The notes under the pieces: generated by a model
Told to the model about the DNA's origin: nothing
The model's database searches: none
Seen by the model: the letters and a program-made list of their open reading frames with translations, nothing else
Position numbers and translations under genes: made by a program
NCBI GenBank assembly: GCA_964461005.1
Contig: CAYWQQ010000003.1
Location: forward strand, 1-35,558
Source: JAAZBI01 sp964461005
GTDB taxonomy: Bacteria; Bacillota_I; Bacilli_A; RF39; UBA660
Length of the DNA: 35,558 nt
Direction: 5' to 3'
Shown here: positions 1 through 6,010 of the stretch, in pieces
How the letters are laid out: every line of letters starts with the position of its first letter
Numbering within the stretch: the stretch's first letter is position 1

Positions 1-55
1 AAACTATTACAAAACTAACTGCACAACAATTGTGCACTTTCAAAAAAAATCTACA
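1..55. repeat. Right terminus of an IS30-like element (55-bp direct repeat, copy 1)
   Basis: These 55 bases are identical to 5738-5792, the right end of the IS30-like element further in; the match stops at base 56. Read on the minus strand the terminus begins TGTAGA, the classic start of IS30-family inverted repeats, and contains a GAAAGTGCACAATT block. The transposase belonging to this copy would lie upstream of the window. The exact 55-bp length may also reflect a contig break at a shared k-mer (see findings). Confidence 0.75.
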
Positions 56-64
56 ATGTTATTT

Positions 65-90
65 AAGTGGACAAAAATGTCCGCTTTTTT
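65..90 (+). terminator. Intrinsic terminator just inside the IS end
   Basis: The stem is GGACA/TGTCC (69-73 with 78-82), extended by a G-U pair and AAG/CTT, with an AAAA loop and a T-run at 85-90. It would stop plus-strand transcription leaving the upstream IS before the ABC operon promoter. It may be the terminator of a gene that once lay upstream. Confidence 0.75.
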
Positions 91-110
91 AATTAAAATA
101 ACAAATATTA

Positions 111-119
111 TGATATAAT
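111..119 (+). promoter_or_regulatory. Extended -10 promoter of the ABC exporter operon
   Basis: TGATATAAT is a TGN-extended -10 box. The -35 position (about 91-96, AATTAA) is poor. The first gene starts 37 nt further on and has a strong AAGGAGG Shine-Dalgarno at 145-151. Confidence 0.65.
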
Positions 120-156
120 TTAAAAGAAAATATAATAAATTTAAAAGGAGGTAATT

Positions 157-861
157 ATGATTTTATATAAATTAGAAAACATTTATAAAACTTATAAACT
201 TAATGATACATTTTATAATGCACTTAACAATATAGATTTAGAAATAGAAAAAGGCGAAATAGTAGTAATACTAGGACCAAGCGGTAGTGGTAAGAGCACA
301 ATGCTTAATCTACTTTCAGGAATAGATAAACAAACAAAAGGAAAAATATATTTTAATAATATAAGATTAGATAAAATGACAGAAGCAGAATTAACAGATT
401 ATAGAAGAGATTATCTAGGATTCATATTTCAAAGTTACAATTTGATTCCAAGTTTAACAATAAAAGAAAATATTGAATTAGGTAAAGAATTATCAAAAAG
501 TCCACTTAATATGGATGAAGTAATAGATGCAGTTAGCTTATCAGATCAAAAAAATAAGTATCCATATCAATTATCAGGTGGCCAAATGCAAAGGGTTGCA
601 ATAGCAAGATCTTTGGTAAAAAATCCGCAAGTACTATTTTGTGATGAACCGACAGGTGCTTTAGATGAAAAAACTGGAAAAAAAGTACTTTCATTGTTAC
701 AAAAGATTAATAGAGAATATAAAACTACCATGATAATTGTAACCCATAATCCAAGTATAGCCTTAATGGCTAATACTATAATTAAAATGAATAGTGGGAA
801 AATAGTTGAAATAATTAAAAACAAAGAAGTAAAAAGTGCTAAAGATTTGAGGTGGGCATAA
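157..861 (+). CDS. ABC transporter ATP-binding protein A (LolD/MacB type)
   Basis: This is a 234-residue ATPase that would power the FtsX-type permease encoded next. All motifs are intact: Walker A GPSGSGKST at residues 40-48, Q-loop glutamine near 92, signature LSGGQ at 139-143, Walker B with DEPTGALD near 163-170, and the H-loop histidine near 197. DEPTGALD is typical of the LolD/MacB/FtsE group, which drives mechanotransmission, antimicrobial-peptide resistance or lipoprotein systems and not classical import. The ATG at 157 follows AAGGAGG. The stop overlaps the permease start (TAATG), which points to translational coupling. Parts of the gene are nearly identical at DNA level to the second ATPase (3448-4161). 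The substrate cannot be read from the sequence. Confidence 0.93.
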   Translation: MILYKLENIYKTYKLNDTFYNALNNIDLEIEKGEIVVILGPSGSGKSTMLNLLSGIDKQTKGKIYFNNIRLDKMTEAELTDYRRDYLGFIFQSYNLIPSLTIKENIELGKELSKSPLNMDEVIDAVSLSDQKNKYPYQLSGGQMQRVAIARSLVKNPQVLFCDEPTGALDEKTGKKVLSLLQKINREYKTTMIIVTHNPSIALMANTIIKMNSGKIVEIIKNKEVKSAKDLRWA

Positions 862-3440
862 TGAAATTATTATTTTTAAATTCCTTAAAAGGGCTTAAAA
901 AGAAAAAAATTCAAATGCTAGGTATAGCACTTATGGTAATGTTATCTACTGGTATATATGTAGCAATGCAATCGGCGCTAGATAGAATGGAAGATAGATA
1001 TTATAATTATCTTGAGGAACAAAATGTAGAGCATATAAGTGTTGATTATTATATAGATTACTCTAAAGAAGTAACAAATGAAGATTTAGAGTACTTATTA
1101 AACAATCAATTATCAAATTTAACAGAAGAAGAACAAAATTTGATGAATACTTATAAGTGTGCTATAGACACTAACTGTTTAAAAACATTAGAATCAAATC
1201 CTTTTGCTAATATAGGCTTTAATTATATGATAGATAATTTGTTTCAAAAAAATGAAGCAAATATTTATTTAAAATCAAAAAAAATTAATGAATTAAAGGA
1301 AAAATATGATTTCGATTATGAATTAGATAGAAGCAAAACTTTAAAACAAGAAGAAACTTATATAAAACTAATTCCTTATAATAAAGATAAAAACATAAAT
1401 AAAGCTTATTTAGTAAGTGGAAGATTTCCAACTAAAAATAATGAGATTACAATGTTACCAAAATATGCTAAAATTCATAAAATTAAAATTGGTGACTATT
1501 ATGCAATAGGTGAAACAAAATATAAAGTAGTAGGATTTACATATGCTCCTGACTACATATATCCGCTTGTTTCTTACTCAGCTTTAATGTTTGATGAAGA
1601 AAAAAACAATGTAATTTATATAAATAATGATAATTTTACTAAAGTAAGTGGAATTGAAGAAAAAACATTCTCAATTTTATATAATGGTAAAGTTGAAAGA
1701 AAATTTAAATTAGAAGAAGTAATGAAAGAAAAGAAAAAAACAAAAAGCACAGATGTAATGAAAATTCTATATGATGATTCAAATATAGTAATAAATACAT
1801 TTACAGTTACAAGAATTGGAAGAATTTCATCTCTTCAATTAGAATTTAAAACAGATAGATTATTTGCGGAATATTTCTTATATGTATTGTTAGGCATAGC
1901 TCTTTTTGTTATAGCAATTATTACTAAAAAGAGAATAGAAGATGAAAAATTACAAATAGGAGTACTAAAGTCTTTAGGATATAGCCCTTTTAGTATAGCA
2001 GTTAGCTATTTAGTATATCCTATAATAGGTTCAATAATAGGTGGAATACTTGGTTACATAATAGGATCAACGCTAAATAATCCATTAGCTAACTTATATG
2101 TAAGCTACTTTGTATTACCATTGGCAGATTTTAAAATAAGCATGAAATATATATTAAATAGTGTTTTATTACCAACATTATTATTGTCAGTGCTTAGTTA
2201 TATTATAGCAATATTTATGTTAAGAAAAAAACCGTTATATTTACTAAGAGAAGGAAGCAATTTAAAAATAAACATTTTTTCTAAAATAGCAAATAAATTA
2301 ACGAGTTTCTTACCTTTTAAATATAGATTTAAATATAGTTTAGCTTTTCGTTCAATATCTAAATTATTAATTGTAGCACTTACATCATTCTTCACAGGAA
2401 TGTTAATAGTTCTTACATTAATTGGTATGAATTTAATGCAAAATATAATTGATAAATCATTTGAAGGAATGAAATACGATTATATGATTTATACAAATAC
2501 TCTTGAAACAGAACAGTTAGATAGTAATGCTGATTATATATTGAATGGTAATTTACCTATATATAAGGTTGTTTCAAAAGATAATAAAACTAAGAAATTA
2601 GAAAAGAAAGTGAATATAAATATTACTGCTATAGATAATAATAGTAAATATATTGAACTAATAAATTCAAAAAAAGATAATCTAATTTCTAAAATAAGTA
2701 ATCCTGACAATATTATAATTAATAAAAATCTAGAAAATTTATATAATATTGAAATAGGAGATACTTTAGTATTAGGAATAGATAAGGAAGATAAAAATAA
2801 AACTATAACTTATAAAGTAGCAGGAATATCAGAAGAGTTCATGAATGTCATAGGGTATGTAGACAGAAACTCTTTCAGCAAAAAAATTGGTTTAAAAAAT
2901 AGTAGTTATTCATCAATGTTATCAAAGGATAATAAGTATTCTAATTTAGAAAAACTTGATAAAAATCTAGTTTCTAAAATAGCAACAGTTATAAATTTCA
3001 AAGATATGAAGGATAATATAAATAAAACAATGGAAGCAAAAAATGCAAGTATATATATAGTTATTATCTTCGCTTCAATAATGGCTTTTGTTATTATTGC
3101 TGTAATTGCTAATATAGTAGTAGAAGAAAACAAAAAAATAATTTCTTTAATGAAAGTTATGGGATATAAAAACAAAAAAATAAGTTCAATTGTTTTAAAT
3201 ATTTATACTCCAATAATAATAATTTCTTATTTATTAAGTATTCCAGCCATGATTAAGTTGCTAGAAAAAATAGTATCTGTTTTAGCAGGAGATATGGAAA
3301 TGACTATTCCAATATCTTTAGAACCAAGTTTAGCAATCATGGGTTTAATTGGTTTATTAACGGCATATTATATAGCAGTTGCTATGTCAAAAAAGGTTTT
3401 AAACAAAATACCTTTAGCAATTGCCCTTAAAAGAGAGTAG
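861..3440 (+). CDS. FtsX/MacB-type ABC transporter permease (large, two FtsX domains)
   Basis: This membrane subunit has 859 residues. I chose ATG 861, one base inside the upstream stop and behind a GAGGTGG ribosome site, over the in-frame GTG at 852. Hydrophobic segments suggest eight membrane helices: about 19-40, then a large external domain (41-332), three helices (about 333-358, 375-405, 430-456), one at about 502-530, a second external domain (531-729), and three more (about 730-758, 776-802, 820-845). Each external domain carries a G-R-x-P/NE or IGD-type segment common in FtsX-family permeases. The protein therefore looks like two FtsX modules in one chain and should pair with the ATPases on either side. 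No MacA/HlyD-type adaptor lies in the operon. Export of peptide or lipid, or resistance sensing, is possible; the substrate is unknown. Confidence 0.88.
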   Translation: MKLLFLNSLKGLKKKKIQMLGIALMVMLSTGIYVAMQSALDRMEDRYYNYLEEQNVEHISVDYYIDYSKEVTNEDLEYLLNNQLSNLTEEEQNLMNTYKCAIDTNCLKTLESNPFANIGFNYMIDNLFQKNEANIYLKSKKINELKEKYDFDYELDRSKTLKQEETYIKLIPYNKDKNINKAYLVSGRFPTKNNEITMLPKYAKIHKIKIGDYYAIGETKYKVVGFTYAPDYIYPLVSYSALMFDEEKNNVIYINNDNFTKVSGIEEKTFSILYNGKVERKFKLEEVMKEKKKTKSTDVMKILYDDSNIVINTFTVTRIGRISSLQLEFKTDRLFAEYFLYVLLGIALFVIAIITKKRIEDEKLQIGVLKSLGYSPFSIAVSYLVYPIIGSIIGGILGYIIGSTLNNPLANLYVSYFVLPLADFKISMKYILNSVLLPTLLLSVLSYIIAIFMLRKKPLYLLREGSNLKINIFSKIANKLTSFLPFKYRFKYSLAFRSISKLLIVALTSFFTGMLIVLTLIGMNLMQNIIDKSFEGMKYDYMIYTNTLETEQLDSNADYILNGNLPIYKVVSKDNKTKKLEKKVNINITAIDNNSKYIELINSKKDNLISKISNPDNIIINKNLENLYNIEIGDTLVLGIDKEDKNKTITYKVAGISEEFMNVIGYVDRNSFSKKIGLKNSSYSSMLSKDNKYSNLEKLDKNLVSKIATVINFKDMKDNINKTMEAKNASIYIVIIFASIMAFVIIAVIANIVVEENKKIISLMKVMGYKNKKISSIVLNIYTPIIIISYLLSIPAMIKLLEKIVSVLAGDMEMTIPISLEPSLAIMGLIGLLTAYYIAVAMSKKVLNKIPLAIALKRE

Positions 3441-3447
3441 GTGAAAT

Positions 3448-4161
3448 ATGGAAAATCTAATAGAACTTAAAAATGTTTATAAAACATATAAAATATCTAA
3501 GATAGAAACTAAAGCTTTAAACGATATAGATTTAAGTGTAAAAAAAGGTGAAATAGTAGTAATACTAGGCCCAAGTGGAGGCGGAAAAACAACTTTACTT
3601 AATGTAATTTCTGGTTTAGATAAAATAGATAAAAGAAAAAATAGTTATATAAAATATGAAGGAAAAGATATTTCCAAATATAGTGATTTTAAAATGACTA
3701 GGTTTAGGAAAAAAAAATTAGGATTCATATTTCAAACATACAATCTTTTAGAACATTTAAACGTTAGAGAAAATGTCATGGTAGGTTCTAATTTAGGTAA
3801 AGTAAAAGTAGATATTGATGAAATACTTGATGTTGTTGGTTTGAAAAAACACTCTAAAAAGTATATGCATGAATTATCAGGTGGCGAACAACAAAGAGTT
3901 TCAATAGCCAGAGCTTTAGCTAAAAAACCAAATGTAATGTTTTGTGACGAACCGACAGGTGCTTTAGATGAAAAAACTGGAAAGAAAGTACTAACTTCAC
4001 TAGTAGAAGCAAACGATAAGTTAAAAACAACTTTAATAGTAGTTACTCATAATCCGGGTATTGCTTTAATCGGAGACAGAGTGATAAAAATGAATAGTGG
4101 TAAAATAGTTGAAATTAGTGAAAATATAAGGATAAATCCAAAAGACATCCCATGGGGATAG
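3448..4161 (+). CDS. ABC transporter ATP-binding protein B (LolD/MacB type)
   Basis: This second ATPase of the operon has 237 residues and starts 8 nt after the permease. Its motifs are Walker A GPSGGGKTT (residues 41-49), signature LSGGEQQR (143-150), Walker B with DEPTGALD (167-174) and the H-loop histidine near 201, so it looks catalytically competent. It is paralogous to the ATPase at 157-861; 637-689 and 3940-3992 differ at only two of 53 bases. Because a single permease lies between two ATPases, the simplest reading is a heterodimeric ATPase pair on a permease with two FtsX modules, but interchangeable homodimers are possible. An intrinsic terminator overlaps the last codons, closing the operon. 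Confidence 0.92.
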   Translation: MENLIELKNVYKTYKISKIETKALNDIDLSVKKGEIVVILGPSGGGKTTLLNVISGLDKIDKRKNSYIKYEGKDISKYSDFKMTRFRKKKLGFIFQTYNLLEHLNVRENVMVGSNLGKVKVDIDEILDVVGLKKHSKKYMHELSGGEQQRVSIARALAKKPNVMFCDEPTGALDEKTGKKVLTSLVEANDKLKTTLIVVTHNPGIALIGDRVIKMNSGKIVEISENIRINPKDIPWG

Positions 4162-4172
4162 TCTTTTTTTTC
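4140..4172 (+). terminator. Terminator of the ABC exporter operon
   Basis: AAGAC-ATCCC pairs with GGGATAGTCTT (one bulge) around an ATG-centred loop and is followed by eight Ts. The stem includes the final codons and stop of the second ATPase gene. Confidence 0.8.
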
Positions 4173-4193
4173 GAGTAGCGAGTGTATAACATA

Positions 4194-4270
4194 CGTTAAG
4201 TTTTAAGTAAAGTGCACAATTGTATATAGAATCGTTTATAAAAGTGTAGTTCCAATAGAAACTGCACTTT
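4194..4270. repeat. IS-end-like fragments left of the IS30-like element
   Basis: Two stretches resemble the right terminus of the IS. AAAGTGCACAATTGT at 4209-4223 is followed by TTTATAA, in the same order as in the inward-read right end. TGTAG at 4245-4249 is followed by GAAACTGCAC, close to the terminus TGTAGA...GAAAGTGCAC. Together they also form an imperfect inverted repeat (AAAGTGCA 4209-4216 with TGCACTTT 4263-4270). They may be decayed termini of older insertions or an alternative left end of the present element. Confidence 0.45.
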
Positions 4271-4315
4271 TTAATAACTTTTATTAGAAAAAATTAAAAA
4301 TAAAATTAAAAATAC

Positions 4316-4344
4316 TTAACAAAAAATAAGTAATATGATATAGT
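4316..4344 (+). promoter_or_regulatory. Predicted promoter of a noncoding transcript
   Basis: TTAACA (4316-4321), a 17-nt spacer and TGA-TATAGT (-10 at 4339-4344, extended by TG) form a good sigma-A-type promoter. No credible reading frame follows; transcription would begin near 4350 and run to the terminator at 4459-4494. Confidence 0.55.
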
Positions 4345-4349
4345 ATTAA

Positions 4350-4494
4350 CTGTCAAGGAATTTTTGTTCCACGACTAAAAGACAGAACATGCATCAATTT
4401 TTAAAAGAAAGTGCACAATTCTGTTGTATAGGATTATAGGCAATTTATTTGTCAAAGTGATATTTATAATTGTTGGTTATAAATATCTTTTTTT
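4350..4494 (+). ncRNA. Candidate small structured RNA, about 145 nt
   Basis: The segment lies between a promoter-like sequence and a strong intrinsic terminator and contains no open frame with a ribosome site; only a 16-codon ATG frame at 4389 without Shine-Dalgarno is present. The 5' part can fold as CTGTC (4350-4354) with GACAG (4381-4385) enclosing GGAA/TTCC (4357-4360 with 4367-4370). An alternative TGTTC/GAACA pairing (4365-4369 with 4385-4389) excludes the CTGTC/GACAG stem. The 3' half carries GAAAGTGCACAATT (4407-4420) and GCAATTTATTTGTCA (4440-4454), both shared with the right end and transposase leader of the IS. It is convergent with the transposase gene. This is a prediction only; it does not match an RNA family I can name. 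Confidence 0.4.
4459..4494 (+). terminator. Strong terminator at the 3' side of the transposase gene
   Basis: GATATTTATAA (4459-4469) pairs perfectly with TTATAAATATC (4477-4487) over a 7-nt loop, followed by seven Ts. The T-run lies on the plus strand, so it ends rightward transcripts (the candidate small RNA) before they run antisense into the transposase. It overlaps the transposase stop codon. Confidence 0.8.
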
Positions 4495-5688
4495 ATTTTA
4501 TTAAATTTCGATTTAATTGAACTTCATCAGGTTCAATATAATACATATTTAAAGTATTAAGAATATGTTCATCACATAAGAATAACATAGCTTTAAAAGG
4601 ACAATTATTATTAAGTGATTCTCTACATAAACTATTTATATGATTAGCAATAATATTACAATTATTTTGTGTAAGATTTTTAAATGTTGTTTTTTTTGGT
4701 AATATATATCTAATAAATTCATGATTTTTTTCAATGCCACCTTTTTGCCATGAAGCAGAAGGATCACAAAAAAATAGATGTGATATATATTCACCAGTTG
4801 TATGATTTAATTCAATATTATTAACGTCGTAAAATTCATGACCATTATCAGTAAGTATTACTTGAAATAGTTTTTTATAGTCATCTTCTGATAATGTTTT
4901 TTGTAAATAGTCAAAAACTTTGGTAACTTCATCAGTAGTTTGATTTTCTAGCAAAAACATAAGCATGAAATTAGATTTTCTCCAAAAAAGAGTAAGAATG
5001 CATTTTGAATCTGACATTAAACCTTCAACGGTATCCATTTCAACTATATTCAGATTAGGATTTTTAGTTGTATATTCAACAAAATCATCATATTTTCTTC
5101 CAATTAGTATTGATCTTTCTTGTCTAGTTCTACGCTTATTATTTTTTCGTTTCTTGTATTTAACAATTCTAGGAAAATCAAGTGGGTTAAACTCAAATAT
5201 ACCATTACTTATATATCTATAAAAAGAACTTTTACTAAAATTTAAAACATCAGGATGATTAATAAATAAATGATTAGTAGTTTGACCTTTTTAACTAGTG
5301 GAGTAATAACCTGATTTATATTATAAATTTCTTCATTTGTTAAGTTAATACCTTGTCTACAAGAAGTGATTAAATCCTTATAAGAGTCATCAGCTTTTCT
5401 AGCATAATAAGTAAGTCTTTCTTTTCTACAACCACTTCTAGATTTACAACCATTACAAACATGAGGAGACTTGGATAATTTATTGCATGAATAATCTTTA
5501 TTTATATCGTTATAACAATTATTCCAATTACTAGGTTTATAATAAATTTTATTTCTATCAATTTCTCTAATAATAGTAGAATGAGATTTATTTAATTCTA
5601 TAGATATTTTATTAATAGATTTATTGTTGTTTAATCCATCTTCTATATTTTTTCTATCTTCATAAGATAGGTGACAATATTTTGTCAT
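4493..5688 (-). pseudogene. IS30-family transposase, split by a -1 frameshift
   Basis: The start at 5688 has a GGAGG ribosome site. The 5' frame (5688-5242) encodes an N-terminal helix-turn-helix (YEDRKNIEDGL...) and the cysteine-rich segment usual in Firmicutes IS30 transposases. The 3' frame is open from about 5290 to 4493 and holds the DDE core: D in MDTVEG, D in TDNGHEF and E in GGIEKNHEF. The two frames join in the A-run at 5288-5292 (minus-strand GTT AAA AAG G), where one extra A, or a -1 slip, restores the expected Lys-Lys-Gly-Gln and a protein of about 398 residues. This is either an inactivating one-base deletion or a programmed -1 frameshift at A-AAG. IS30 members usually encode one unbroken frame, so I lean to a recent mutation or sequencing error. 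The catalytic residues are otherwise intact. Confidence 0.8.
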
Positions 5689-5737
5689 ATTATTATACCT
5701 CCTTTAAATGACAAATAAATTGCATGGAGTATATTAT

Positions 5738-5792
5738 AAACTATTACAAAACTAACTGCACAACAATTGTGCACTTTCAAAAAAAATCTACA
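5738..5792. repeat. Right terminus of the IS30-like element (55-bp direct repeat, copy 2)
   Basis: Identical to 1-55. It includes the TGCAC/GTGCA mini-palindrome and GAAAGTGCACAATT block, and ends TCTACA. The presumed transposase -10 (TATAAT, minus strand, 5738-5733) lies at its inner edge. Confidence 0.85.
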
Positions 5793-5802
5793 CCATAAAT
5801 AT

Positions 5803-5828
5803 AACAAAGATATATCTTTGTTTTTTTG
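5803..5828 (+). terminator. Perfectly palindromic terminator next to the IS right end
   Basis: AACAAAGATATATCTTTGTT (5803-5822) is a perfect palindrome followed by a T-run to 5827. It starts only 10 bp beyond the IS terminus and has no intact gene in front of it, so it probably belonged to a gene now separated by the island, or it served as the insertion target. Confidence 0.7.
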
Positions 5829-5848
5829 TTTTTATAAATTAAAATAAA

Positions 5849-5857
5849 TGATATAAT
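5849..5857 (+). promoter_or_regulatory. Extended -10 promoter of the mutL operon
   Basis: TGATATAAT, 16 nt before the start codon of the 39-aa gene. The -35 region is only T-rich. Confidence 0.6.
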
Positions 5858-5873
5858 TAGCTAGAGGTGGAAT

Positions 5874-5993
5874 ATGGGAAAAGTAATTTTTATTCTTTTT
5901 ATAATTATAGTATTAGTTTTATTATTTATAAATTTTAATTTTAATAATGACGTTAAAACAATTGATAATGTACTAATTAATTATATATATTAA
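5874..5993 (+). CDS. 39-residue single-pass membrane microprotein
   Basis: ATG 5874 follows a clear AGAGGTGG ribosome site and is preceded by an extended -10 box. The frame encodes 39 residues: a hydrophobic stretch of about 16 (residues 4-19, VIFILFIIIVLVLLFI) and a short polar tail, so a membrane-inserted peptide is expected. The stop is 17 nt before mutL ATG, so it is probably the first gene of the mutL-miaA transcript. I do not recognise it. It could act as a small membrane protein or simply as a translated leader affecting mutL, which itself has only a weak ribosome site. Confidence 0.55.
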   Translation: MGKVIFILFIIIVLVLLFINFNFNNDVKTIDNVLINYIY

Positions 5994-6010
5994 GAAAAGA
6001 GTTGAAAATA

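Larger units (their letters stand above)
4390..5792 (-). mobile_element. IS30-family insertion sequence (left boundary uncertain)
   Basis: The element carries a split IS30-type transposase on the minus strand. The right end at 5792 is well defined: it ends ...TCTACA, the complement of TGTAGA, and the repeat shared with 1-55 stops there. The left end is less clear. Shared inverted blocks GAAAGTGCACAATT (4407-4420 with 5765-5778) and GCAATTTATTTGTCA (4440-4454 with 5709-5723) place it near 4390, which gives about 1.4 kb with roughly equal noncoding flanks of 103-104 bp. A TGTAG at 4245 is an alternative, giving about 1.55 kb. I see no clear target-site duplication for either choice. Confidence 0.7.

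Noticed and set aside
567..824. Minus-strand frame of 85 codons inside the first ATPase gene
   Set aside because: It is antisense to conserved ATPase motifs, has no ribosome site and a composition that mirrors the sense codons.
4389..4439. 16-codon ATG frame in the candidate small RNA
   Set aside because: No Shine-Dalgarno, and the start lies in a predicted stem; noncoding is more likely.
4965..5222. Plus-strand frame of 85 codons inside the transposase
   Set aside because: It is antisense to the DDE domain and spans the transposase frame; no ribosome site.
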